Assembly (NCBI GenBank): GCA_024710005.1
Contig: JANJVQ010000022.1
Span: forward strand, 50,305-114,304
Source: Paludibacter sp.
Lineage (GTDB): Bacteria; Bacteroidota; Bacteroidia; Bacteroidales; Paludibacteraceae
DNA length: 64,000 nt
Reading direction: 5' to 3'
Positions within the stretch are counted from its first letter, which is position 1; the number at the start of each line of letters is the position of its first letter. Positions 33,537 through 42,019 of the stretch are shown here, piece by piece. The notes beneath the pieces were generated by a model. The model searched no databases and was not told the origin of the DNA. It saw only the letters and a list, made by a program, of their open reading frames with translations. The translations under genes were made by a program, and so were the position numbers.

Positions 33537-34103
33537 TTACTGTTCCAACCAATTTCTCAACATCTCCTCCCCTTCCGGTGTCAGCACCGATTCCGGATGA
33601 AATTGTACACCCCGCACATCAAATTGCTTATGCGCCAATGCCATGATCATGCCGGACTCATCGACTGCAGTCACCTTCAAACAATCGGGCAAAGATTCCT
33701 TCTCAACAGCCCAGGAATGATATCGGCCTACGGTCATTTTTCCCGGCAAATTGTTGAACAACACATCATTTTCAAGTACTTGTATTTCAGACGTTACACC
33801 ATGATGCACCTCCGGCAGGTTTATCAGCTTACCTCCAAATGCTTCAGCGATGGCCTGTTCGCCCAAACAAACACCCAATATACTTTTAGAAGCGGCATAA
33901 GTCTTTATCAAATCCAATAGAATCCCCGACTCGGAGGGTACTCCCGGCCCCGGTGACAAGATAATTTTGTCATAAATCGCTATTGCTTCTAAAGCAATCT
34001 GATCATTGCGGTGTACTTCAACATCATTATATCCGAGCTTTTTCAGCGCATGCACGATGTTGTAGGTAAAAGAATCGTAATTGTCGAATACTAATATTTT
34101 CAT
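33537..34103 (-). CDS. trpG: Anthranilate synthase component II (glutamine amidotransferase)
   Basis: A 188-residue class I glutaminase that feeds ammonia to TrpE. Motifs: VFDNYDSFTYN, LSPGPGVPSESG, the catalytic Cys in LGVCLGEQAIAEAFGG and the His-Glu pair in QFHPESVLTPEG. The residue after the nucleophile loop is Glu (GVCLGEQ) where many homologues have His. It may also serve para-aminobenzoate synthesis. The stop abuts array M. Confidence 0.96.
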   Translation of the reverse strand: MKILVFDNYDSFTYNIVHALKKLGYNDVEVHRNDQIALEAIAIYDKIILSPGPGVPSESGILLDLIKTYAASKSILGVCLGEQAIAEAFGGKLINLPEVHHGVTSEIQVLENDVLFNNLPGKMTVGRYHSWAVEKESLPDCLKVTAVDESGMIMALAHKQFDVRGVQFHPESVLTPEGEEMLRNWLEQ

Positions 34104-34152
34104 GTTTTTTTTTAATCTAATGTCAAACGACTAATCTTATGCATCGATATCC

Positions 34153-34201
34153 CCCGCCAGTGAACTGGCGGGCTAGACAGGGCCAAGCATTGCGCCCCTA
34201 C
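34153..34201 (-). repeat. Hairpins in trpE-trpG spacer
   Basis: CCCGCCAGT/ACTGGCGGG (34153-34172) is perfect. The following GCGCAA...TTGCGCC module has lost bases on one side. It is a near copy of the element at 33418-33462. Confidence 0.78.
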
Positions 34202-34202
34202 G

Positions 34203-34230
34203 CTCTCCGCTTTCCGCTATTCACTATTCG
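34203..34230. repeat. Heptamer array N across trpE stop
   Basis: Units CTCTCCG, CTTTCCG, CTATTCA, CTATTCG. The trpE stop codon (34217-34219) is the first three bases of the third unit, and the array continues into the coding region, giving the C-terminus ANSE. Confidence 0.88.
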
Positions 34231-35623
34231 CTAACTGAATCGCCCGCTTCAACGCCGCCAACTTATTATTTACTTCCTGCAATTCACTTTCTTCATCAGA
34301 TTTCGCTACCACACCTGCTCCGGCCTGATAATACAGGGTATTTTGTTTGCTTACAAAGGAACGGATGGTGATGGCCTGGTTGAAACTGCCATCGAAACCA
34401 ATATAACCCAAACAACCTCCGTAGGGTCCTCGGTCATGCGGTTCAATCTCATCAATCAGCTGCATTGCCCTGATTTTTGGTGCGCCCGACAATGTTCCGG
34501 CCGGAAATGTATCGGCAAAAAGCTTGATGACTTTAGTCTCAGGTCTGAGTTTTCCGCTGACACTTGAGACCAGATGCAACACATGCGAATAATATTGCAC
34601 TTCCCTGAAAACTTCCACTTCCACATTTTCAGTATTGCGACTCAGGTCGTTGCGCGCCAAATCAACCAACATCACATGTTCGGCATTTTCTTTTTTATCC
34701 TTGCTTAACTTTTCTGCCAGCTCCAGGTCTTTTTCATCATCACCGGTGCGACGGAAAGTCCCGGCTATCGGTTTAATAAATGCTTTCTGTTTTTTTCCAT
34801 CCACCACCAAATGTGCCTCCGGCGATGAGCCGAAAATCCGGAAATTTCCAAAATTAAAATAAAACAAGTAGGGAGAAGGATTGACGGAGCGAAGTGTGCG
34901 GTACAACATAAAATCATCGCCCCTGAACTGCTGATAAAACCTTCTTGAAAGCACAATCTGAAAAACATTCCCCTTGAAACATTCTTCTTTGCCACGTGCA
35001 ACCATTTTTCTAAAATCATCATCAGAAATATCGCATCTCTCCTCACCTACCGGTTGAAAATCGAATGTGGCAATGTTATTATTCAACAGCACTTTCTCAA
35101 TCACATCAATTTCAGATTTCTCTGCTTCCTGCAGGTTCTCAATGATGGTCAACTCATTATTAAAATGATTAATCGCGATAATGTACTTAAACAGCACATA
35201 ATGCAAACCCGGCATCGAACCCGGGACCGTTTCACGCGCATGCAGTTTGACATCTTCAAAATACTGTACCGACTCGTAAGAGGTATATCCCAGCAAACCA
35301 TTAATCAGTCCTTTTTCTGTTGGCTGATTAATCAATTCAAATGATTTGAGAAAAACATCAAAACGATCCGCCACCGTCATTTTATCCGCAACTTTCGTTT
35401 CAATTTGCTTTCCATCCGGATATTCTTCTTTGATCAGAAATCGGTTCACCGAAATACCACCCACGGGTGCAAAACCTATATACGAAAAACTGTTTTCGGT
35501 CCCGTGATAATCAGAGCTCTCCAGCAGCACCGAGTTGGTATACAAATCCCGTATTTTCAGATATATACCCACAGGTGTCTGCATATCTGCCAGCATTTTT
35601 TTTGTATGTACGTATAATTTCAT
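34217..35623 (-). CDS. trpE: Anthranilate synthase component I
   Basis: A 468-residue chorismate-binding enzyme. The tryptophan feedback motif LLES is present near residue 34 (SVLLESSDYHG), so allosteric inhibition is likely. The catalytic domain shows RFYQQFRGDDFMLYRTLR, PIAGTFRRTGDDEKD, the HVMLVDLARNDLSR block and AGTLSGAPKIRAMQLIDE. It is cotranscribed with trpB upstream and trpG downstream. Its last residues (ANSE) are encoded by array N. Confidence 0.97.
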   Translation of the reverse strand: MKLYVHTKKMLADMQTPVGIYLKIRDLYTNSVLLESSDYHGTENSFSYIGFAPVGGISVNRFLIKEEYPDGKQIETKVADKMTVADRFDVFLKSFELINQPTEKGLINGLLGYTSYESVQYFEDVKLHARETVPGSMPGLHYVLFKYIIAINHFNNELTIIENLQEAEKSEIDVIEKVLLNNNIATFDFQPVGEERCDISDDDFRKMVARGKEECFKGNVFQIVLSRRFYQQFRGDDFMLYRTLRSVNPSPYLFYFNFGNFRIFGSSPEAHLVVDGKKQKAFIKPIAGTFRRTGDDEKDLELAEKLSKDKKENAEHVMLVDLARNDLSRNTENVEVEVFREVQYYSHVLHLVSSVSGKLRPETKVIKLFADTFPAGTLSGAPKIRAMQLIDEIEPHDRGPYGGCLGYIGFDGSFNQAITIRSFVSKQNTLYYQAGAGVVAKSDEESELQEVNNKLAALKRAIQLANSE

Positions 35624-35659
35624 ATAAAATATTTTTTCTTCAGATTGAACGCAATTATC

Positions 35660-35679
35660 CCCCGGGTTAAAACCCGGGG
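35660..35679 (-). repeat. Hairpin CCCCGGGTT/AACCCGGGG in trpB-trpE spacer
   Basis: A perfect 9-bp stem with a 2-nt loop, 7 bp from heptamer array O. No T tract follows, and it lies inside the operon. Confidence 0.8.
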
Positions 35680-35686
35680 CTATAGA

Positions 35687-35707
35687 TTATTCGTTATTCG
35701 CTATTCG
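35687..35707. repeat. Heptamer array O, inside the end of trpB
   Basis: Units TTATTCG, TTATTCG, CTATTCG. The stop codon is the first three bases of the first unit, so the C-terminal residues RIANNE are array-encoded. Confidence 0.85.
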
Positions 35708-36874
35708 CTTAACATACGTTTCCATATCCTTATCACCCCTGCCAGAAACCGTCAATACAACAACATCATCGGGTTTAAAGTTTGGCTGTTCCTTTTTCAG
35801 CACGCCCAGCGCATGAGCCGATTCAATGGCCGGAATGATTCCTTCCATTTTCGTAAGTTCAAATGCAGCCACAAGGGCCTCATCATCGTTAATGGCATGA
35901 ACTTTTGTTCGTCCAATTTGCGCAAAATGAGCATGTGCAGGTCCAACTCCCGGATAGTCCAGTCCGGCCGAAATAGAATAAGGCTCAATAATCTGCCCAT
36001 CCTCATCCTGCATCAGCAACGTTCTGAAACCGTGGATTATTCCTACCGTTCCGACATGTATTGTAGCAGCAGTTTCCCCCGATTCAATACCCAAACCACC
36101 TGCTTCCGCCGAAATAATCTTCACCCGTTCATCATTCAGATAATGAAAATATGTACCCATAGCATTGCTGCCACCGCCCACACAAGCAATCAGGTAATCC
36201 GGATAATTCCGGTTTATTTGTTCCTGTAATTGTGACTTAATTTCTTCTGATATAACCGACTGAAAATAGGCCACCATATCCGGATAAGGATGCGGTCCGA
36301 CCGTGGAACCAATGATGTAAAACGAATCGGGATTAGAGCACCAGTAACGAATAGCTTCATTTGTAGCATCCTTCAGGGTCATGTTACCACTGGTCACCGG
36401 CTCGACTTTGGCGCCCAGCATGTTCATTTTCTGCACATTCAGGAACTGTCTGTCCACATCCGTTTTACCCATAAACACGATACATTCCAAGCCCATGAGG
36501 GCACAGGCAGTGGCAGTAGCCACACCATGTTGTCCGGCGCCGGTTTCAGCAATAATTCGTGTTTTTCCCATGCGTTTGGCCAATAATATCTGACCCAGTG
36601 CATTGTTGATTTTATGCGACCCGGTGTGATTCAGGTCTTCTCTTTTCAGGTAGATGTTGGTTCCGTATAAAGCCGACAGCCTTTTCGCATGATACAATGG
36701 AGAAGGTCTCCCTGCATAGTGTTTCAGCAAATCATAATATTCAGCTTTAAAAGCCGGATCAGCTTTTGCTTCATCGAAAGCAGCTTTTAAACGTTCAACA
36801 GAGCCATGTAGTATTTCAGGGATGTAAGCTCCTCCGAATGTTCCGTAATATCCTTTATTATCCGGTTGATTCAT
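35687..36874 (-). CDS. trpB: Tryptophan synthase beta chain
   Basis: About 395 residues, a PLP enzyme condensing indole and serine. The PLP lysine lies in LNHTGSHKINNALGQ, the catalytic Glu in AETGAGQHGVATATACAL, and the phosphate loop is CVGGGSNAMG. It is the TrpB1 type that partners TrpA. I chose ATG 36874 (MNQPDNKGYYGTFGGAY), since the track's extension would run through the attenuator. It is the first structural gene of the operon, 66 bp behind the leader terminator. The C-terminus RIANNE is encoded by array O. Confidence 0.97.
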   Translation of the reverse strand: MNQPDNKGYYGTFGGAYIPEILHGSVERLKAAFDEAKADPAFKAEYYDLLKHYAGRPSPLYHAKRLSALYGTNIYLKREDLNHTGSHKINNALGQILLAKRMGKTRIIAETGAGQHGVATATACALMGLECIVFMGKTDVDRQFLNVQKMNMLGAKVEPVTSGNMTLKDATNEAIRYWCSNPDSFYIIGSTVGPHPYPDMVAYFQSVISEEIKSQLQEQINRNYPDYLIACVGGGSNAMGTYFHYLNDERVKIISAEAGGLGIESGETAATIHVGTVGIIHGFRTLLMQDEDGQIIEPYSISAGLDYPGVGPAHAHFAQIGRTKVHAINDDEALVAAFELTKMEGIIPAIESAHALGVLKKEQPNFKPDDVVVLTVSGRGDKDMETYVKRIANNE

Positions 36875-36939
36875 TATTATATTGAAATTAGAAATGATTT
36901 TTATCTTTTGCACACCCATCCGGGCTATCATTATTATTT

Positions 36940-36980
36940 AAAACAAAAAAGGCTTATCGTGAGTTCCGACAAGCCTTTTC
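36940..36980 (-). terminator. trp attenuator terminator
   Basis: Minus-strand stem AAAAGGCTT/AAGCCTTTT followed by TTTTTTGTTTT. The loop contains ACTCACGA, which is complementary to TCGTGAGT at the end of the leader peptide gene. The terminator can therefore be replaced by an antiterminator. Confidence 0.88.
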
Positions 36981-37017
36981 AAATATAATTCATTTGATAA
37001 ATACATGTTTATAACAC

Positions 37018-37083
37018 TCACGAACCGAAATTCTGCAAGCGCCACCACCAAGCTGTATTTATTAAATTCTGTTTCATTTTCAT
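37018..37083 (-). CDS. trpL: trp operon leader peptide with three Trp codons
   Basis: A 21-residue ORF, below the ORF-track cutoff, with three consecutive TGG codons in the segment NTAWWWRLQNF. The TGA stop (37018-37020) lies inside TCGTGAGT, the arm that can pair with the terminator loop. A ribosome stalled at the Trp codons would leave this arm free to form the antiterminator; one reaching the stop would mask it and allow termination. This is classical attenuation, inferred from the arrangement. A consensus promoter lies 14 bp upstream of the ATG. Confidence 0.88.
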   Translation of the reverse strand: MKMKQNLINTAWWWRLQNFGS

Positions 37084-37096
37084 ATTAATTCGACGA

Positions 37097-37128
37097 CAAA
37101 GATATAAATGTAATTTTAATTATACAAA
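37097..37128 (-). promoter_or_regulatory. trp operon promoter
   Basis: TTTG (37125-37128), a 20-bp spacer and TATCTTTG (37097-37104): a perfect consensus. Start of transcription is expected near 37090, a few bases before the leader ATG. Confidence 0.88.
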
Positions 37129-37146
37129 TTTAATTACAATTTTTTA

Positions 37147-40098
37147 TCACAAAGTCTTTTTAACTTCGGTTTCCTCAAAACTTTCAATCATGTCACCAAC
37201 GCGGATGTCGTTGTAATTTTTGATATTCAAACCACATTCGTAATTGGTTCCGACTTCTTTCACATCTTCTTTGAAACGTTTCAGGGATTCCAGTTCGCCG
37301 GTATAAATTACAATGCCGTCGCGGATAATGTGCACTTTGTTCGTTCTCTTAATTTTACCTTCGCGAACGAGACAACCTGCAACCGTACCAACCTTTGTAA
37401 TCTTGAATACTTCACGAACCTCAACTGTGGCCGTAACTTCTTCCTTGATTTCAGGAGAAAGCATACCTTCCATTGCCGATTTAATTTCTTCAATTGCATC
37501 GTAGATGATAGAATACAAGCGCACATCGATTTCCTCTTTTTCAGCCATCTTACGGGCAGAAGCGGTCGGACGAACCTGGAAACCGCAAATAATTGCATTG
37601 GACGCAGCTGCCAGCAAAATATCAGAATCCGAAATCGCCCCAACAGCCTTATGAATGACATTTATCTGAATATTCTCTGTTGAAAGTTTGAGTAAGGAGT
37701 CAGCAAGCGCTTCCACAGAACCGTCCACATCCCCTTTTACAATGATATTCAGCTCTTTGAAATCTCCCAAAGCGATACGACGACCCAATTCGTCCAGGGT
37801 AAAGTGTTTCTTGGTACGCAAACTTTGCTCACGTTGCAGTTGTTCCCGTTTATTGGCAATTTCACGCGCTTCCTGTTCGGTTGCCATCACATTGAAATTG
37901 TCGCCGGCCTGTGGGGCTCCATTCAAACCAAGAATCAACACCGGTTCAGCAGGTTTTGCCTCCTGAATACGCTGATTTCTTTCATTAAACATGGCTTTCA
38001 CCCTGCCGTGATAAATTCCGGCCAACACCACATCTCCCATTTTCAGGGTACCATTCTCAACCAATATGGTTGAAATATAACCCCGACCTTTATCAAGCGA
38101 TGATTCAATCACTGAACCTACAGCTCTTTTATTCGGATTGGCTTTCAGTTCAAGCATTTCAGCTTCAAGCAATACTTTTTCAAGCAGTTCTGCTATACCC
38201 ATACCCTGTTTGGCTGATATATCCTGCGATTGGTATTTACCACCCCAGTCTTCAACCAAATAATTCATGTTAGCAAGCGTTTCCTTGATTTTTTCAGGAT
38301 TTGCACCTGGCTTATCAACCTTGTTGATGGCAAAAATCATCGGCACTCCCGCAGCAGATGCGTGGTTAATCGCTTCAATCGTCTGGGGCATCACATTATC
38401 ATCAGCCGCCACGATGATAATCGCGATATCTGTCACTTTTGCACCACGGGCACGCATGGCGGTAAATGCTTCGTGACCGGGAGTATCGAGGAATGTAATG
38501 CGCTGACCGTTATCTAATTTCACATTATAGGCACCGATGTGCTGTGTAATACCACCGGCTTCACCCGCGATTACATTAGTTTTGCGGATATAGTCGAGTA
38601 AAGAAGTTTTACCATGGTCAACGTGACCCATCACCGTTACAATCGGGGCACGTGGTTGCAGATCTGCTTCATCATCCGGCTCATCCTCACCAATGGCTTC
38701 TACCACATCCGCACTAACGAACTCAGTTGTAAAACCAAATTCATCAGCAACAATATTGATTGTTTCGGCATCAAGACGCTGGTTGATTGAAACCATCATA
38801 CCAATACTCATACAAGTGGCTATTACCTGATTGACAGAAATATCCATCATTACAGCCAATTCACTTACCGTTACAAACTCGGTGAGTTTCAATACCTTTT
38901 CCTGTTCGCGTTCCTGCATTTCCAACTCACTCTGGCGGGCAGAAAAGCTATCACGTTTTTCTCTGCGGTACTTAGCGCCCTTACCTTTTTTGTTGGTTCC
39001 GGCCATTCTTGCCAAGGTTTCTTTGATCTGACGTTGCACTTCTTCTTCGTCAACAACCGTTTTCAAAGGCTTCTTAAATTTATCCTTAGCCAGTTTAGCC
39101 TGCATGCCACCTGCCTGAGCCGGTTTTTTCGAATGATCTACCGGGAAATGTTCGATATCTACTTTTTGATTTGAGAAACGTTCCCGTTTCTTTTTCTTTT
39201 TGATATCTTCTTCTGTTTCTACATGATTCTTTTTCTTTTCATCAATCGCATTTTTGGCTTTTTCCTCCCTTTCCTTTTTCTTTTGTTCTTTTGTTTTGGG
39301 TTTGGGACGGGTAGTTTGATTCAGTGCATCCAGGTCAATACGACCCAACACAACCGGTTTAATTTCAACCACAGGTCTGGCAATGGAGAACACTTCATCT
39401 TCATCATCTTTTTCTGATTCGACTTCAGGCTCTTGCTCTTTTTCTACAACCACTTGTTTTTCTTCTTCCTGCGAATCAACTTCTTTAGAAACAACTGGTT
39501 CGATTTGAGGAGTAATTTCAGGTTGCTCCGAAACTTCCACTTCCTGATTGATTTCCGGTATAACTTCTACTGAGTGTTCTTCAGCAACTGCTTCCTGAAC
39601 AATTTCAACTGGTTCTTGAACCAGCTCATTAACAACAGGAATCTCAACTTCTTCTTTTTCAACCACTTTAAGTTCCTCAACAGGTTCTGTTGTTTTTACC
39701 GGTTCTTGCACAACCGGTTCAGGTTTTATCGGTTCAGGCTTTTTGTTGATAGCATCCAAATCAATTTTACCAACCTGTTTGATTGAAGGCAACTGATCAA
39801 CCGGCACCTCAACGGGGATGATATTTTCTGCTTTCTCTGCTGTTTTCTTAGCGCCATAACCTTCCAACGCAACGGTTGATGCCTTTTCTTTCTGGTGGCG
39901 CTCCTGACTGATGCGTTCCGACTCCATTTTCAGAGCCATGTCTTTATTGAACTCTTTTACCAATAACAAGTGAAGTTCATCCGACAATTTCAGGTTGGGA
40001 TCAACGGCAATCTTGTTTCCTTTTTTGGCTAAAAAGTCAACTGCTGTGGTTATACCGATATTTAATTCTTTACAAGCTTTACTTAATCTGATGGGCAT
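37147..40098 (-). CDS. infB: Translation initiation factor IF-2
   Basis: A 983-residue IF-2 that places initiator tRNA on the 30S subunit. The N-terminal IF2_N domain ([26 protein letters not shown]) is followed by a long Glu/Val/Pro-rich low-complexity linker of about 300 residues, then the GTPase with G1 GHVDHGKT, G3 DTPGHEAF and G4 NKVDKPG, and the C-terminal IF2 domains ending GDMIESFEE. The large acidic linker is usual for Bacteroidota. It follows nusA in the rimP-nusA-infB operon. The trp promoter begins right after its stop on the same strand. Confidence 0.98.
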   Translation of the reverse strand: MPIRLSKACKELNIGITTAVDFLAKKGNKIAVDPNLKLSDELHLLLVKEFNKDMALKMESERISQERHQKEKASTVALEGYGAKKTAEKAENIIPVEVPVDQLPSIKQVGKIDLDAINKKPEPIKPEPVVQEPVKTTEPVEELKVVEKEEVEIPVVNELVQEPVEIVQEAVAEEHSVEVIPEINQEVEVSEQPEITPQIEPVVSKEVDSQEEEKQVVVEKEQEPEVESEKDDEDEVFSIARPVVEIKPVVLGRIDLDALNQTTRPKPKTKEQKKKEREEKAKNAIDEKKKNHVETEEDIKKKKKRERFSNQKVDIEHFPVDHSKKPAQAGGMQAKLAKDKFKKPLKTVVDEEEVQRQIKETLARMAGTNKKGKGAKYRREKRDSFSARQSELEMQEREQEKVLKLTEFVTVSELAVMMDISVNQVIATCMSIGMMVSINQRLDAETINIVADEFGFTTEFVSADVVEAIGEDEPDDEADLQPRAPIVTVMGHVDHGKTSLLDYIRKTNVIAGEAGGITQHIGAYNVKLDNGQRITFLDTPGHEAFTAMRARGAKVTDIAIIIVAADDNVMPQTIEAINHASAAGVPMIFAINKVDKPGANPEKIKETLANMNYLVEDWGGKYQSQDISAKQGMGIAELLEKVLLEAEMLELKANPNKRAVGSVIESSLDKGRGYISTILVENGTLKMGDVVLAGIYHGRVKAMFNERNQRIQEAKPAEPVLILGLNGAPQAGDNFNVMATEQEAREIANKREQLQREQSLRTKKHFTLDELGRRIALGDFKELNIIVKGDVDGSVEALADSLLKLSTENIQINVIHKAVGAISDSDILLAAASNAIICGFQVRPTASARKMAEKEEIDVRLYSIIYDAIEEIKSAMEGMLSPEIKEEVTATVEVREVFKITKVGTVAGCLVREGKIKRTNKVHIIRDGIVIYTGELESLKRFKEDVKEVGTNYECGLNIKNYNDIRVGDMIESFEETEVKKTL

Positions 40099-40180
40099 GT
40101 TATAATCTATAATTTTTTAAGTAAGTTATACGAAATGGAAACAGAAAGCGATACGCAAAATATCATTTTTTACGAAATGC

Positions 40181-41446
40181 CTACATTTCTGTTTCTTCTT
40201 CAAATTCAGCGCGTAAAATAGCAAGCACTTCATCTATAGTTTCTTCCTCAAGGTCTGTCCTTCTGATCAAATCCTGACGTGGAACAGCAAGCACACTCTT
40301 AGCTGTATCATAACCGACATTCTTGAAGGCATCAATTACCCACTGTTCTATTTCATCATTGAATTCATCTAAGTAGATATCTTCGGTTTCTTCTTCATCA
40401 TCCAACTCACGATAAACATCCAGGGTATAACCTGTCAGCATACTGGCCAGCTTAATATTCAACCCTCCTTTACCAATTGCCTGCGAAACTTCTTCCGGTT
40501 TCATGTAGATTTCGGCTTTTTTATCCGCTTCGCTTAAACGGATTGAAGAAATCTTTGCCGGACTCAATGAACGCTGGATAAAAAGACTGATGTTGTTGGT
40601 GAAATTAATTACGTCGATATTTTCATTCCGCAATTCACGTACAATACCATGGATACGGGAACCCTTAACCCCCACACAGGCGCCAACCGGATCAATGCGG
40701 TCATCATAGGACTCAACAGCCACTTTGGCTCTTTCACCAGGCATACGGGCAATTTTCTTGATGGTTATCAATCCTTCGTTGATCTCGGGAACTTCGAGTT
40801 CAAACAATCTTTCCAGGAAAACCGGGGATACCCTCGAAAGAATAATTTTAGGATTGTTGTTTTTATTTTCCACCATGGCTACGACTGCACGAACTGTATC
40901 ACCCTTGCGATAAAAATCTGATGGAATCTGCTCTGACTTTGGCAAATACAATTCATTACCCTCATCATCAATCAGCAACATTTCCTTCTTCCATATCTGA
41001 TATAATTCAGCGCTGACAATCTGCCCCACTTTTTCACTGTATTTGGCAAATACATTTTCTTTCTGAAGCTCCAGTATCTTGGACGATAAGGTTTGTCTGA
41101 GATTCAAAATCGCCCTGCGACCAAAACTCATGAAGTCAACCGTATCGGTCACTTCTTCACCTACCTCATAATCTTCATCAATTTTTTTCGCATCAGAAAG
41201 TTTGATTTCCAGGTTGTCATCTTCAAATTCATCATCCTCAACCACTGTACGGTTGCGATAAATTTCGAAGTCACCCTTATCCGGATTGATAATCACGTCG
41301 TAATTATCGTCACTTCCGAACATTTTCGCGATTACACTTCTGAAAGACTCTTCCATAACGGAAATCAGCGTGGTTCTGTCGATACTTTTCAACTCCTTGA
41401 ATTCCGAAAAGGTATCGATCAAGTTAATCGTTTCTTTTTTGCTCAT
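40181..41446 (-). CDS. nusA: Transcription termination/antitermination factor NusA
   Basis: A 421-residue NusA. N-terminal RNA polymerase-binding domain, then S1 (GQIVSAELYQIWKKEMLLIDDEGNELYLPKSEQIP), KH1/KH2 (DPVGACVGVKGSRIHGIVRELRNENIDV, SQAIGKGGLNIKLASMLTGY) and a short C-terminal acidic region with helix-hairpin-helix-like residues. It starts 3 bp after the rimP stop. It modulates pausing and termination. The last codons (ETEM) include GAAACAGAAA, which recurs inverted about 50 bp downstream in the 82-bp gap to infB. Confidence 0.97.
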   Translation of the reverse strand: MSKKETINLIDTFSEFKELKSIDRTTLISVMEESFRSVIAKMFGSDDNYDVIINPDKGDFEIYRNRTVVEDDEFEDDNLEIKLSDAKKIDEDYEVGEEVTDTVDFMSFGRRAILNLRQTLSSKILELQKENVFAKYSEKVGQIVSAELYQIWKKEMLLIDDEGNELYLPKSEQIPSDFYRKGDTVRAVVAMVENKNNNPKIILSRVSPVFLERLFELEVPEINEGLITIKKIARMPGERAKVAVESYDDRIDPVGACVGVKGSRIHGIVRELRNENIDVINFTNNISLFIQRSLSPAKISSIRLSEADKKAEIYMKPEEVSQAIGKGGLNIKLASMLTGYTLDVYRELDDEEETEDIYLDEFNDEIEQWVIDAFKNVGYDTAKSVLAVPRQDLIRRTDLEEETIDEVLAILRAEFEEETEM

Positions 41447-41449
41447 GGC

Positions 41450-41917
41450 TTATTTGAATCTAATGATCAGTTTTGTTGTTTTTATATTTTTGAATGATAA
41501 TGTAATTTCTTCCTGAACGTTTTTTTTACGTTTTGCACCTTCTTCTTTAATCGTTTTTTCAACTGTCAACACAACAGCATCAGACGACACAGAACTCAAT
41601 ACTCCTGCCAGCTTCTTTCCCTCTGTAGTCAGCACCTCTACTTCTTTTCCGATATTTTTCTCGTATTGCTTTAATACTTTAAACGGCGAACTTAAACCGG
41701 CAGAGCTGACTTCAAGTTCAAAGTCCTCTACCTCACGATCCAGTTTTGATTCCAAAAAACGGTTCAACGCCACGCAATCGTCCAACGAAACGCCATTGAA
41801 AGAATCAATTTCCACCTGAATCCGGTTATCCTGATTCACTTTTAAATCTACGAGATAGTGCTCACTTTCCCGAATATAGGACTCAACTATCTGACTAACA
41901 ATACTTTTATCTAACAT
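41450..41917 (-). CDS. rimP: Ribosome maturation factor RimP
   Basis: About 155 residues, a 30S maturation factor. The start is ATG 41917 (MLDKSIVSQIVESYI); the track's upstream extension reads through the leader hairpin. The conserved DLKVNQDNRIQVEIDSFNGVSLDDCVALNRFLESKLDREVEDFELEVSSAGL region is intact (the E-V-S-S-AGL signature). It is the first gene of rimP-nusA-infB and has a strong consensus promoter. Confidence 0.95.
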   Translation of the reverse strand: MLDKSIVSQIVESYIRESEHYLVDLKVNQDNRIQVEIDSFNGVSLDDCVALNRFLESKLDREVEDFELEVSSAGLSSPFKVLKQYEKNIGKEVEVLTTEGKKLAGVLSSVSSDAVVLTVEKTIKEEGAKRKKNVQEEITLSFKNIKTTKLIIRFK

Positions 41918-41940
41918 CTTTTGACTTATTTCAACAATAA

Positions 41941-41958
41941 AGGGGACTGCCGTCCCCT
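41941..41958 (-). promoter_or_regulatory. Hairpin in rimP leader
   Basis: AGGGGAC/GTCCCCT (7-bp stem, 4-nt loop) lies between the predicted transcription start and the rimP ATG, followed by TTTATTG on the minus strand. It could be an attenuator or protein-binding element; there is no direct evidence. Confidence 0.5.
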
Positions 41959-41979
41959 CCACATTTCAAATATCGCATG

Positions 41980-42010
41980 CAAAGATAGTCTTTTTTTCTT
42001 AAATAACAAA
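41980..42010 (-). promoter_or_regulatory. rimP-nusA-infB promoter
   Basis: TTTG (42007-42010), a 19-bp spacer and TATCTTTG (41980-41987) on the minus strand. Confidence 0.82.
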
Positions 42011-42019
42011 TTTTCATTA

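Noticed and set aside
40138-40200. GAAACAGAAA inverted repeat after nusA
   Set aside because: Ten-bp arms in A-rich sequence, partly coding; too weak to call a terminator or element.
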